Source of the DNA: Pseudomonas helvetica
Lineage (GTDB): Bacteria; Pseudomonadota; Gammaproteobacteria; Pseudomonadales; Pseudomonadaceae
DNA: 64,000 bases
NCBI RefSeq assembly: GCF_039908645.1
Contig: NZ_CP150917.1
Location: forward strand, 3,731,501-3,795,500
Direction of reading: 5' to 3'
In this document: in pieces, positions 54,547 to 63,516 of the stretch
Numbering within the stretch: position 1 is the stretch's first letter
Layout: the number at the start of each line of letters is the position of its first letter
Position numbers and translations under genes: made by a program
Notes under the pieces: generated by a model
Database searches by the model: none
What the model was told of the DNA's origin: nothing
What the model saw: the letters and a program-made list of their open reading frames with translations, nothing else

Positions 54547-55305
54547 ATGATCGATATTGTCATCCTTTGCGTGTTCGCTTTTGCTGCCGGCCTGATTGAT
54601 GCGGCGGTGGGCGGTGGCGGACTGATCCAGATACCTGCGCTGTTCAACGTGCTGCCCACGGCGCAACCCGCGGCACTGCTGGGTACCAACAAGGTCGCGG
54701 CAGCCTGCGGCACCGCATTCGCGGCCCGGTCTTTCGTGCGCAAGGTGGTGATCGACTGGGGGCTGGTGATTCCCGCTGCCTGTGCGGCCTTTGTCATGTC
54801 CTTCTTCGGCGCGGCCACCGTGTCGTCCGTCCCGCAGTCGGTGATCCGGCCGGCGGTGTTGGTGTTGATCGTGCTGATGGCGATCTACACCTTCTGGAAA
54901 AAGGACTTCGGCGCCCTGCACAAACCCATGCACATCGGTACCCGGGAGAAACTGCTGGCGATCGTCATCGGCGGTGCGATTGGCTTCTACGACGGACTGT
55001 TCGGTCCCGGCACCGGCAGCTTCCTGATCTTCCTGTTTATCCGCTGCTTCGCCTTCGACTTCCTGCATGCCTCGGCGTCGGCCAAACTGGTGAACATCGC
55101 GACCAACGTCGCGGCGCTGATCTTCTTCATTCCCACGGGTAACGTGCTCTACCTGATCGCCCTCCCCATGGCCGCATTCAACATCCTCGGCGCGCTGACC
55201 GGCACCTGGCTGGCGGTGCGTAAAGGCGTGCCCTTTGTCCGGGGCCTGTTCCTGGTGTTGCTGGTGATCCTGATCAGCAAACTGTCTTACGACCTGTTCG
55301 TGTGA
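54547..55305 (+). CDS. TSUP-family permease (TauE/SafE type)
   Basis: This 252-residue membrane permease has about 8 helices and the TSUP repeats LIDAAVGGGGLIQIPALFNVLP and GFYDGLFGPGTGSFLIFLFIRCFAF. The ATG at 54547 begins a hydrophobic helix (MIDIVILCVFAFAAGL); longer in-frame starts are not supported by a ribosome site. It is controlled, by position, by the divergent LysR. It belongs to a different TSUP subgroup from the gene at 40832. Confidence 0.9.
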   Translation: MIDIVILCVFAFAAGLIDAAVGGGGLIQIPALFNVLPTAQPAALLGTNKVAAACGTAFAARSFVRKVVIDWGLVIPAACAAFVMSFFGAATVSSVPQSVIRPAVLVLIVLMAIYTFWKKDFGALHKPMHIGTREKLLAIVIGGAIGFYDGLFGPGTGSFLIFLFIRCFAFDFLHASASAKLVNIATNVAALIFFIPTGNVLYLIALPMAAFNILGALTGTWLAVRKGVPFVRGLFLVLLVILISKLSYDLFV

Positions 55306-55470
55306 ACCTGAGCCGTGGTTCTGACTGTCCCCGTAGCATTCTATTCATGCGAAATCCGACAACAGTGTTTGTCCAATAGGACGCTGTCTGGGAAAGGGAT
55401 AAACATCTAGCATCGTTTCTACCCGGTGAGCACATTGAATAAACATCAACTAACTCACGAGGTAAAAACG

Positions 55471-55779
55471 ATGCAGGTCAACCCCTTGAGCGATACGGTG
55501 AATATGATGAATATGTCAAAAGTTGCGATCTTCCTTGCGCTTGGCAGTTTAGGTGCACAAGCATTTGCAGACGAGAGCCATTCAACAGTGGCCACCCGTC
55601 AGACACCGGTAGAAAGTTACACTTACGCAACCAAGCTCGACATTAAAAAAGTCATTGCAATGACAGACGTTGCGGACCAGTGCGGACCGGTTCCTGTTCA
55701 AATGACCTATGAAGACTCTCACGGTCAACAGCACGTCCTTCAGTATCAAGTCATGGGAACAGGCTGTTCAAACGGTTGA
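55471..55779 (+). CDS. DUF2790 secreted small protein
   Basis: This 102-residue protein is typical of the Pseudomonas DUF2790 family. A signal peptide (SKVAIFLALGSLGAQAFA) is followed by a short conserved domain, YATKLDIKKVIAMTDVADQCGPVPVQMTYEDSHGQQHVLQYQVMGTGCSNG, with two Cys likely to form a disulfide. Function unknown; the family is periplasmic and often induced by metals or stress. The ATG at 55471 has GAGG eight bases away; ATGs at 55504, 55507 and 55513 are closer to the signal but lack a clear site. Confidence 0.85.
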   Translation: MQVNPLSDTVNMMNMSKVAIFLALGSLGAQAFADESHSTVATRQTPVESYTYATKLDIKKVIAMTDVADQCGPVPVQMTYEDSHGQQHVLQYQVMGTGCSNG

Positions 55780-55823
55780 GCACTGTGCGGACGATGGAGG
55801 GTCGACACTCCATACCTGCCGCG

Positions 55824-56780
55824 CTAGCGAGCTCGAAAGCTGTTGTCTTTTCTGGCTGAGCGAACGATTTCTTCATCGGATGCCAGCAAGCCCGGAATGT
55901 AATCTTTAAGAAATTCCACCCATGTCTTTATTTTTGCATCCACGAACTTTCGTGATGGATAAATGGCAAACAAGTTGAACTCTTCAAAATGATACTCCGG
56001 CAGTACCCGCACTAACGTGCCGGCCCTGAGTCCGTCGACCGCAGAGGCAATCGGCTGAATCCCAATCCCCATCCCATTCGTTATGGCAACAGTCATGGCG
56101 TCAGCCGTGTTGACGTGAAACGGCGACAATGGAACGTTAACGGTCTCCACGCCTTCGGGCCCCTCAAATACCCAGTTTTCAACCGGCATTACCGTATTCA
56201 CAATTCTCAAACAATCATGTTCGCCAAGTGATTTCGTGGAATCGGGATTCCCGCGTTTCTTCAGGTACGCGGGCGAGGCACAGAGAATGCTGTAAGTGAT
56301 GCCGAGCCGCTGAGCGACAAACCCTGAATCGGGTAGATCCCGCGCTAAAACAATCGAGATGTCATAGCCCTCCTCCAGCAAGTCAGGTAGCCGATTGGTC
56401 AGTGTCAAATCAAACATTACCAAGGGATAAATCTCTCTATACCTGGCAATGGCTTTGATCACGTAATGATTACCGACGGCTCCCATCGCGTGAATCTTGA
56501 GCCTGCCAACGGGCATGACCTGCGCGGTACCCGCTTCCTCTTCGGCCTCACGTACCTCCTCAAGAATTTTCTCGCAGCGCTGCAAATAGCGTGCACCTGC
56601 TTCGGTCAACGACTGGCGTCGGGTCGTGCGGTTAATCAGGCGTGTTTGAAGCCTGGCCTCCAGACTGGAAACCGCTTTGGAAACGTTAGTTGTGGTGGTG
56701 TCCAATAGCTCAGCCGCCGCCGTAAAGCTGCCGCTCTGAGCGACAGCCACGAAAAAACGCATGGTCTGGAAAACGTCCAT
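55824..56780 (-). CDS. LysR-family transcriptional regulator
   Basis: This 318-residue regulator has the N-terminal helix-turn-helix (MRFFVAVAQSGSFTAAAELLDTTTTNVSKAVSSLEARLQTRLINRTTRRQSLTEAG) and an effector domain (GRLKIHAMGAVGNHYVIKAIARYREIYPLV). The ATG at 56780 is chosen because GAGG is eight bases upstream; the longer frame from 56966 is not conserved in style. It lies 64 bases downstream of the aldo/keto reductase gene on the same strand, so the two may be expressed together. Its target is unknown. Confidence 0.92.
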   Translation of the reverse strand: MDVFQTMRFFVAVAQSGSFTAAAELLDTTTTNVSKAVSSLEARLQTRLINRTTRRQSLTEAGARYLQRCEKILEEVREAEEEAGTAQVMPVGRLKIHAMGAVGNHYVIKAIARYREIYPLVMFDLTLTNRLPDLLEEGYDISIVLARDLPDSGFVAQRLGITYSILCASPAYLKKRGNPDSTKSLGEHDCLRIVNTVMPVENWVFEGPEGVETVNVPLSPFHVNTADAMTVAITNGMGIGIQPIASAVDGLRAGTLVRVLPEYHFEEFNLFAIYPSRKFVDAKIKTWVEFLKDYIPGLLASDEEIVRSARKDNSFRAR

Positions 56781-56844
56781 TGCTTTCACCTCTGGGAGGA
56801 TAAAAAGGGGTGGCCCTGCAGAAGACCATCCCCCTTGTCGCACG

Positions 56845-57795
56845 TTACTTCTTGCCCGGAATAAATCCGGGCACACCGGTTTCCACCACCGAGTTGAATC
56901 GTACCCGGGTCGTAATATCGTCCTTGATTTCAAGCATGGCCCTGTGAGGCAGGGTAGAAATCGCAAAGTTTTCCTGGATATGGCTCAACGTTGCAGACGT
57001 GGTCAGGAACGCCACGCCACGTTGTACAGACCAGGCCAATGCAACTTGAGCCGGGGTCTGTTGCAAGCGCCGGGCGACGCCTGTGATCACCGCATCTTCC
57101 AGTACATTCGGCTGCATGCCATGCCCCAGTGGTGCAAACGCAAGGACGATAATTCCATGCTGCCGACAAAACTCGAGCAGTTCCCATTCAGGCAGATAAG
57201 GATGCGATTCAACCTGCACGACGGCAGGTTTTATCCGGGCCACTGCCACAATCTCTTGTAATGCCTGCAGTGTAATGTCGGATAACCCGATGGACTTGCA
57301 CCGCCCCTCATCAACCAGACGCTCAAGTGCTCGCCAAGTCTCGATTAATGTCACGCCGGAGTCGTAAATGATTCTCCCCTGCTCGTCTCTTGGTTCCTGG
57401 TCTTCGCCCGGCTGAAAGGCAAAGGGCGTGTGGACGAGGTAGCAATCGATGTAATCCACTTGAAGTCGCCGGCAGCTGGCTTCAAAAGCCGGCAGAACCC
57501 GCTCGGGGCGATGGTTGGTGTTCCAGAGCTTTGTGGTAATAAACAAGTCTTCGCGCCGGACCTTACCAGTCTCCAGGAATTCCTTTATGGCCACTCCGAC
57601 CTTGTCTTCGTTTCGATAGCGCTCTGCACAATCGAAATGGCGAAAGCCTGTTTCCAGCGCGTGCTTGATGGCTTGTGTTGTCACGCTCAGATCCCGGAAC
57701 AGCGTGCCAAATCCAACGGCTGGCATCGCACCCGATCCGTGGACAATAGGGAACTTTGTATCGCGAAGTTCATCGTGAAACGCTTCGTATGACAT
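56845..57795 (-). CDS. Aldo/keto reductase
   Basis: This 316-residue NADPH-dependent oxidoreductase has a TIM barrel with the AKR catalytic set: Asp and Tyr in FRHFDCAERYRNEDKVG, Lys in FITTKLWNTNHRPERV, and His in YIDCYLVHTPFAF. The cofactor-binding part is PLGHGMQ followed by VAFLTTSATLSHIQENF. The substrate is not known. It is the first gene of the pair with the LysR regulator and lies 66 bases from the efflux operon end. Confidence 0.92.
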   Translation of the reverse strand: MSYEAFHDELRDTKFPIVHGSGAMPAVGFGTLFRDLSVTTQAIKHALETGFRHFDCAERYRNEDKVGVAIKEFLETGKVRREDLFITTKLWNTNHRPERVLPAFEASCRRLQVDYIDCYLVHTPFAFQPGEDQEPRDEQGRIIYDSGVTLIETWRALERLVDEGRCKSIGLSDITLQALQEIVAVARIKPAVVQVESHPYLPEWELLEFCRQHGIIVLAFAPLGHGMQPNVLEDAVITGVARRLQQTPAQVALAWSVQRGVAFLTTSATLSHIQENFAISTLPHRAMLEIKDDITTRVRFNSVVETGVPGFIPGKK

Positions 57796-57861
57796 GTCTT
57801 TACTCCGATGTCTGGGGCCACAGCCGCAATGGCGATAGTGGTCTCTGGTAAAACGCAGCCG

Positions 57862-59352
57862 CTATTGATAAACAGTTTTCGGCGCTTCGCGGCTGGCAAC
57901 GCGTTGCTCGGACACACCCACCGAATTACCGCCGAGCGCCACATACAACCGCACCGTGTCGAGGTACTGCGCCGCCTTCACTCTGAGTTGACCGAGTAAC
58001 GCCTGCTCATAGGCACGTTCCGCTTCCAGCACCTGGAGAATGCTGTTCTCGCCTTGCGCGTAGGCTTGCTGGTTCAAGCGAAAACTGGTTTCGGCCGCGC
58101 GTAATGCGTCCTCCTGCGCCAGGTTTTCTTCCGAGTCATGGTTGATTGCCTGCAGCGTGTCTGCGACCTGGCCAAAGGATTGAATAACCGTTTGCTGGTA
58201 GCCGGCGAGTGTCGCCTTGTAGCCGTCGACGGCAGCCTGACGTTCAGCCTTGAGCGTGCCGCCATCGAAGATCGGCCCCGCCAGCCCCGCAGCAAGACTC
58301 CAAAGTGCAGCGCCGCCATTACCCGAAGCCGCCTGGGCAAGAGACGCGGACAGCGTTACATGGGGATAGAGATTGGCTGTCGCGACCCCGACGGCGGCGC
58401 TGGCCATGTGCAATTCAGCTTCTGCTTGCAGTACATCCGGCCGGCCGTGGGCCATTTCCGAGGGCAAGCTGACTGGCACGCTTGACGGCAAGGCAAACTC
58501 GGAGAGATTGAAGTCCGGGGCGACCCAGTCTCCCGGGCCTTTTCCCGTCAGGACCGACAAAGCATGCCGGGCCGAATCACGCTGTTGAGCGAGGGGCGGC
58601 AACAGCGTGCGGTCCTGAGCGAGCCGCGTCTCGGCCAGCGAAACGTCGATCTGCGTGGTGGTGCCATTGGTGTGCGCCATGCGCACGAGTTCAAGGTTCT
58701 TCGCGTCATTGGCGAGCAGTTTATCGACGGCTTCCATCTGCGCGTTTGCCGAAGCAACCAACAACGCCTGGCTCGCAACATCGCCGGTCAGGGTCAGGTA
58801 CGCCGCTTCGTAGCGATGTTTCTGCAGACTCGTAAACGCTTCCTGCTGCTCGACCAGCCGCTTGGTACCGCCAAAAGCGTCAAGGTCGAAGCCAACCCGT
58901 GGCCCAATCGAGTAGAAATTGGAGACGGTTGGCTCGGGGCCGTTGTGGGTCCGTTGGCGGCCGGCGTGAGCGCCAAAATCGACCTGCGGATACAGTGCCC
59001 CCTCCGCCGCGGCAACAGAAGATGCCGCTTGGCGGATCGTCGCATCCGCCGCCACGAGCTCCAGATTGCCGTCGATTGCCCGACGTACAACCTTGTCGAG
59101 CTTCGGCGAATGGAAGGCAGACCACCAGTCACCGCTGACCTTCTTGCCCAGCTCAATGTGCTGCTCAGTAACCTTGTTGCCGCCCTCGCCAAGACGCTGC
59201 TCGGCCTGTTGATCATAGTGCTGCGACAGGCTCTGCGCGGGCTCTTTATAGTCAGGGCCGACGGTACAGGCGGACAGGAACATAAGCGCCGACACCGCAC
59301 CGACCGTCGTTGGGAGCTGCTGTCTGTTGAGTACGAACGTATTGGATTTCAT
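57862..59352 (-). CDS. Outer membrane efflux lipoprotein (OprM/NodT family)
   Basis: This 496-residue TolC-like channel is the exit duct of the second tripartite pump. Its lipoprotein signal has lipobox LSAC (Cys29), then TVGPDYKEPAQSL. The core motifs DWWSAFHSPKLDKVVRRAIDGN and PSEMAHGRPDVLQAEAELHMASAAVGVATANLYPHVTLSAS are typical. Last gene of the operon on the minus strand, 19 bases after the pump gene. It is divergent in sequence from the channel at 12921, so the two systems are not a recent duplication. Confidence 0.93.
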   Translation of the reverse strand: MKSNTFVLNRQQLPTTVGAVSALMFLSACTVGPDYKEPAQSLSQHYDQQAEQRLGEGGNKVTEQHIELGKKVSGDWWSAFHSPKLDKVVRRAIDGNLELVAADATIRQAASSVAAAEGALYPQVDFGAHAGRQRTHNGPEPTVSNFYSIGPRVGFDLDAFGGTKRLVEQQEAFTSLQKHRYEAAYLTLTGDVASQALLVASANAQMEAVDKLLANDAKNLELVRMAHTNGTTTQIDVSLAETRLAQDRTLLPPLAQQRDSARHALSVLTGKGPGDWVAPDFNLSEFALPSSVPVSLPSEMAHGRPDVLQAEAELHMASAAVGVATANLYPHVTLSASLAQAASGNGGAALWSLAAGLAGPIFDGGTLKAERQAAVDGYKATLAGYQQTVIQSFGQVADTLQAINHDSEENLAQEDALRAAETSFRLNQQAYAQGENSILQVLEAERAYEQALLGQLRVKAAQYLDTVRLYVALGGNSVGVSEQRVASREAPKTVYQ

Positions 59353-59371
59353 TGGGCAGACTCCACGAAAA

Positions 59372-60871
59372 CTAGTTGGTCGGAACGGGTTTGCGAAGAA
59401 AGACAACCAGTGGGCTCACCACCAGCATCGCCAGCATCAAAATCTTGAACTGGCCGATAACCGCGATAAAAGCCGCCTGGCCGGTGATCATTTCGTTAAG
59501 CCCCCCGAGTGCTTGCAAGGACGTCGACGCCGTCATGGAATGTGCCGCGGCGCGATAAGGCGTCAGATGGCTTGCCAGCGCCACGTGCATCGTTTGCGTG
59601 TTGTTGAAGAAGAACACTTGCACGATGGCAACGCCGAGGGTGCTGCCATAGACACGGGCCAGATTGAAAAAACCGGTACCTTCCGGGCGGAACCTGGGAT
59701 CGAGCGTGCTGAAAGCCACCTTACTGATCGCCGGCATCAAGATGCCGAGGCCGATGCCCTGGAGTGCACCGGCCACCGCCACGGGCCACCAGTCCATCAA
59801 CGGCGAATAGCCAAGCATCAGCCAGTTGGCATACGCCACCAGCGCCACGCCCACGGCAACAAAGAGTCGCGAGTCGATCCGAGCAGGAACCCGGCCCATC
59901 AACAGAAATGCACCGACAAGCCCGACACCTCGCGGTATCGTCAGGTAGCCGGTCGTGTCAGGTGGGTATCCGAGAATTTCATCCAGCATCGGCGATGTCA
60001 GGGCCATCGTTGGCAACAGCACAAAACCCAGTGCGAAAAAGATGATCGTCGACAGCACGAAATTGCGGTCTTTGAACAAGTTTTTGTTGAGGAAATGCAC
60101 CTTCGCGGTCAGCACATGAACAACGAACAGGTAGAGCCCCAGTGCACCTGCCAGCGCTTCCAGCCAGATCTCGGGCGAAGCGAACCAGTCCAGACGCTCG
60201 CCGCGGTCGAGCAGCATTTGCAACCCGATCATTCCCAGCGTGAAGGTGCCGACGCCGAAGAAGTCGAAAGGCGGACTTTTCTCAGCCTTTTTCTCGGCCA
60301 GCAACAACGTCACCACCACGAAGATAAACGCCGTTAGCGGAAGGCTGATGGAGAAAATCGAGCGCCAGTCGTAATGCTCGCAGACCCAGCCACCGATACT
60401 CGGACCGCTGACGATGCCCAAGAGCACAATGGCCGTGAACATCGAAGCGAATTTCGTGCGCCGCGCAGGTGGCAGTGTCTCCATGGCAATGGCCATCGAA
60501 AGCGGTGCCAGCAAGCCACTCGCGGCGCCTTGAATGATGCGCGCACCGACGAACTCCAGCGGAGTCGTTGCCTGCATGGCGAGCAACAAGCCAAGGACGA
60601 ACAAGGCTATCGCGGCTTGATACACAACCTTCAAGCCGTAGCGTCCGGCGAGCCACTGCGCAATCGGCAGGGTAACGGCGCTCGCCGCGAGGTATGAAGT
60701 GAATACCCAGCCAGCCTGGTCATCGGTCATCGACAAGGCGCCCTGAATAAACCTCAGTGCGGCATTCGGCAAAGGCAGGTTCGCCGACTGCATATAGGTC
60801 GCGAGCAATGCGGCGAACCTGAGCGTGCGCGAGCCCTCTCCCGCCGGATTTCCAGCAAGAGTGGCGCTCAT
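59372..60871 (-). CDS. DHA2-family multidrug efflux MFS permease (EmrB/QacA type)
   Basis: This 499-residue antiporter has about 14 helices. Features are MQSANLPLPNAALRFIQGALSMTDDQAGWVFTSYL, ARIIQGAASGLLAPLSMAIAMETLPPARRTKF, and VLLGIVSGPSIGGWVCEHYDWRSIF (motif C). The usual start TTIANVALP is altered to SANLPLPNAAL, which separates it from the pump at 10109. Its start overlaps the adaptor stop by four bases (ATGA); the longer frame to 60916 would run into the adaptor gene. Confidence 0.9.
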   Translation of the reverse strand: MSATLAGNPAGEGSRTLRFAALLATYMQSANLPLPNAALRFIQGALSMTDDQAGWVFTSYLAASAVTLPIAQWLAGRYGLKVVYQAAIALFVLGLLLAMQATTPLEFVGARIIQGAASGLLAPLSMAIAMETLPPARRTKFASMFTAIVLLGIVSGPSIGGWVCEHYDWRSIFSISLPLTAFIFVVVTLLLAEKKAEKSPPFDFFGVGTFTLGMIGLQMLLDRGERLDWFASPEIWLEALAGALGLYLFVVHVLTAKVHFLNKNLFKDRNFVLSTIIFFALGFVLLPTMALTSPMLDEILGYPPDTTGYLTIPRGVGLVGAFLLMGRVPARIDSRLFVAVGVALVAYANWLMLGYSPLMDWWPVAVAGALQGIGLGILMPAISKVAFSTLDPRFRPEGTGFFNLARVYGSTLGVAIVQVFFFNNTQTMHVALASHLTPYRAAAHSMTASTSLQALGGLNEMITGQAAFIAVIGQFKILMLAMLVVSPLVVFLRKPVPTN

Positions 60872-62007
60872 CGGTCGGTACCTGCGGTCAACAGAGCCTT
60901 GAGTGGGTGCCACCAAGGCGTGCGATACCCGGTGTCGACTTTGACCGTGGCACTGGTACCCGAGAAAAGCGGCAGAGCAGGATCCACTTCATCGAGTTCG
61001 AGTCGAACCGGTACCCGCTGGACAACCTTGACCCAGTTGCCGGTCGCATTTTCCGGTGGCAGCAGTGCGAAGTCCGACCCGGCGCCCGGACTCATGCTGG
61101 TCACGTGGGCCTTGAATACGTGATCAGGGTACGTATCGACACTGATGGTTGCTTCCTGGCCCCGACGCATATGGGTCACTTCCGTTTCACGGAAGTTGGC
61201 CTCCACCCAGATCTGGCGATCGGACAGCAAAGCAAAGGCCGGCGCACCGCTGTTGACGTAGTTGCCAACCTGCAAATCGTCGACCTTGGCCACGATGCCA
61301 TCCTGCGGCGCATACACCGTCGCGTACGAGAGATAAAGCTGCGCTTCGTCGAGCTGAGCCTTGGCCTCGCGCACCATCGGGTGTTTATCGGCTTCGATGT
61401 CCGGATTGCCGTTCAAGGCAACGACCGTGCTGGCGATCTGCTGTTCGATCGACGCTATTCGTTGCCGGGCAACTTTAAGGTCGGTGTCTGCACGCTCGTA
61501 AATGGCGCGCGAGACGAACTCGGTGGCGACCAGGGCTTTCTTGCGGGCAAATTCCCGCTGGTCGAAATCCGCCGACTCTTTGGCCGATTGCAGTTCCGCC
61601 TGCTGCTGGCGGTAGCTTGCCTTGAGCCCATCGATGCGAAGCCGCGCGACGCTCAGTTGCGCTTCTGCGCGGTTAATCGCGATCTGGAACGGCTCCGGGT
61701 TGATCCGAAACAGCACCTGGCCCTTGCGAACAGGCTGATTGTCCTCGACCGCGATTTCGACAACTTGTCCGGAAACGCGGGCGTTGATCGACGCCTTCGC
61801 TACTCGGGCATAGGCGTTATCGGTCGAAACGTAGGGCTCGCCCGTCACATAGTGTGAGTACCCAACCGCTGCGACGAGAGCAGGAACACCCACCATAAGG
61901 AGTGGTCGCAACTTCTCTTTAAACGGTTTCTTGATGGGCCTGTCGGCCTGGTTCGGCCCTGGGTGCTCGAAGGTTTGCGAAGCTGGAATGTCGAACTGTC
62001 TGGTCAT
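60868..62007 (-). CDS. HlyD/EmrA-type membrane fusion adaptor
   Basis: This 379-residue adaptor has one N-terminal anchor (LLMVGVPALVAAVGYSHYVTG). The lipoyl half-motif is YVSTDNAYARVAKASINARVSGQVVEIAVEDNQPVRKGQVLF. A coiled-coil runs from about residue 90 to 190, then YAPQDGIVAKVDDLQVGNYVNSGAP and TGNWVKVVQRVPVRLEL. It is the first gene of the three-gene efflux operon. The ATG at 62007 follows AAAGGTG; the open frame continues to 62247 through the divergent promoter region and is not used. Confidence 0.93.
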   Translation of the reverse strand: MTRQFDIPASQTFEHPGPNQADRPIKKPFKEKLRPLLMVGVPALVAAVGYSHYVTGEPYVSTDNAYARVAKASINARVSGQVVEIAVEDNQPVRKGQVLFRINPEPFQIAINRAEAQLSVARLRIDGLKASYRQQQAELQSAKESADFDQREFARKKALVATEFVSRAIYERADTDLKVARQRIASIEQQIASTVVALNGNPDIEADKHPMVREAKAQLDEAQLYLSYATVYAPQDGIVAKVDDLQVGNYVNSGAPAFALLSDRQIWVEANFRETEVTHMRRGQEATISVDTYPDHVFKAHVTSMSPGAGSDFALLPPENATGNWVKVVQRVPVRLELDEVDPALPLFSGTSATVKVDTGYRTPWWHPLKALLTAGTDR

Positions 62008-62175
62008 GATCGAATACACCTTTAACCGGGAAATCGGGCTAATACGGGCAACGATCGCCTGCGCCCCTGATGTCAATAATTGCTGTGAGCAATCAAGCTC
62101 GTGTGCGTCAGGAGGATCGCTCTGCCGCATCTGTTTCATCGCCGCAACACCCAGTTCGAGCTCCGCTGCAACAAA

Positions 62176-62201
62176 CCTGAAATTCAGGAACTTCTGGTTC
62201 C
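62176..62201. promoter_or_regulatory. Candidate TetR operator between the regulator and pump operon
   Basis: CCTGAAATTCAGG (62176-62188) is a perfect 13-base palindrome, and GGAAC-TTCTG-GTTCC (62187-62201) overlaps it. They lie in the 258-base gap between the adaptor start (62007) and the tetR start (62266), where a TetR repressor would be expected to act on both directions. Binding is inference from position and symmetry. Confidence 0.5.
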
Positions 62202-62265
62202 TTAATTTTGTGCGATGGTGTAAGAATATGCCGTGACTCACCTTCATTCAAGGAATTTGTACAAC

Positions 62266-62889
62266 ATGGCACAAAATAAAACTGCAGAGGGCAAAGGCCG
62301 TGGCCGCCCTCGCGCGTATGACCCGCAGACAGCGCTGCAGCAGGCGCTTGGGGTTTTCTGGAGCACCGGATATTCCGGCGCGTCTCTGGATAGCATCGCA
62401 ACGGCGGCCGGCATGAATCGCCCAAGCCTCTATGCGGCATTCGGTGACAAGCACGCGCTCTACATCAAAGCGCTTGAGCAGTATTGGGAATTTGCCGCGG
62501 CGGCCATGCATGAGGCGCTGACAGACAACGCGCTGACACTCGAGCAGGCGTTGATGCGTTTCTATGAGGGGCAATTGTCGATCTACTTCTCGGGCGAAGG
62601 CCAACCGCGCGGCTGTTTTGCGATTGGTACGGCGACGACCGAGGCCGTCGAGGATGCTGAAATACGCGACGTGCTTTCGGATCGGTTGAGCAGGCTCGAT
62701 GCTGAACTCGAAACGCGTCTGCGGGCAGCGATCGATTCCGGCGAGTTGAAAAGCGATGCCGACCCTGCAGCCCTTGCCGTACTCGCGTCATCCCTGCTGC
62801 ACAGCATTTCGATACGTGCCCGGGCGGGCAAATCCCGCGAAGAATTAACGGAACTTGCACGCAATGCGGTCAGCGTGATCTGCGGTTGA
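62266..62889 (+). CDS. TetR-family repressor of the second efflux operon
   Basis: This 207-residue regulator has an N-terminal helix-turn-helix (GRGRPRAYDPQTALQQALGVFWSTGYSGASLDSIATAAGMNRPSLYAAFGDKHALY) and a C-terminal ligand domain. The short Gly/Arg/Pro-rich leader is common in the AcrR/YxaF-like group. It is divergent from the pump operon, so it most likely represses it. ATG at 62266 follows CAAGGAATTTG. The mug start lies eight bases after its stop, so both may share a transcript. Confidence 0.92.
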   Translation: MAQNKTAEGKGRGRPRAYDPQTALQQALGVFWSTGYSGASLDSIATAAGMNRPSLYAAFGDKHALYIKALEQYWEFAAAAMHEALTDNALTLEQALMRFYEGQLSIYFSGEGQPRGCFAIGTATTEAVEDAEIRDVLSDRLSRLDAELETRLRAAIDSGELKSDADPAALAVLASSLLHSISIRARAGKSREELTELARNAVSVICG

Positions 62890-62897
62890 GAGGTTTT

Positions 62898-63425
62898 ATG
62901 GCGGGTGAAAGACTCGAAGATATTCTTGCCGAGCGGCTTGCCGTGATTTTCTGTGGCATCAATCCGGGCATGACGGCCGCCGCCCAGGGGCATCATTTTG
63001 CGGGTCGCGGCAATCGCTTCTGGCGCACACTGCATCTCGCCGGTTTTACGCCGGAGGAAGTACGCCCGGAACACGATCAGACGATCTTGCAGTATCAGTG
63101 TGGGTTAACCGCAGTGGTCGAACGGCCAACGGCGCGGGCGGATCAGCTGTCTACACATGAGTTCATCGCTGCCGCAGCGGATTTTGAACAAAAGATCACA
63201 CGCTATGCACCACGCTTTGTGGCGTTTCTCGGCAAAGCCGCATACAGCGCATTATCCGGTCAACGAGAAATTGCATGGGGGCTTCAGTCAAAGACCTTTG
63301 GTAATGCCTCGGTCTGGGTCCTGCCCAATCCCAGTGGACGAAATCGCGCGTTCACGCAGGATCAACTGGTCGGTGCTTACCGCCAACTCTGCCTGGCAGC
63401 AGGTTCGGATCGGTTTTCCGGTTGA
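62898..63425 (+). CDS. mug: G/U mismatch-specific DNA glycosylase
   Basis: This 175-residue member of the uracil-DNA glycosylase superfamily, Mug/TDG type, removes uracil or thymine paired with guanine. Motifs are VIFCGINPGMTAAAQGHHFAGRGNRFWRTLHLAGF (active-site GINPG with Asn) and the C-terminal loop VLPNPSGRNRAFTQDQLV. The ATG at 62898 has GAGAGG upstream. A TTG at 62886 is an alternative. Its place after tetR is probably chance, though co-transcription is likely. Confidence 0.92.
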   Translation: MAGERLEDILAERLAVIFCGINPGMTAAAQGHHFAGRGNRFWRTLHLAGFTPEEVRPEHDQTILQYQCGLTAVVERPTARADQLSTHEFIAAAADFEQKITRYAPRFVAFLGKAAYSALSGQREIAWGLQSKTFGNASVWVLPNPSGRNRAFTQDQLVGAYRQLCLAAGSDRFSG

Positions 63426-63516
63426 TCCGAGGTCACTTTACTTTTCCGTCATACAGGGGATAGATAGCGTGTTACGCCGCCTACTTGATACCTGATGTAA
63501 TCAATCGAGAGATACG

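Noticed and set aside
62008..62247. N-terminal extension of the second HlyD-type adaptor up to 62247
   Set aside because: It would consume the divergent promoter and palindromic operator region, and the extension lacks adaptor-like sequence.
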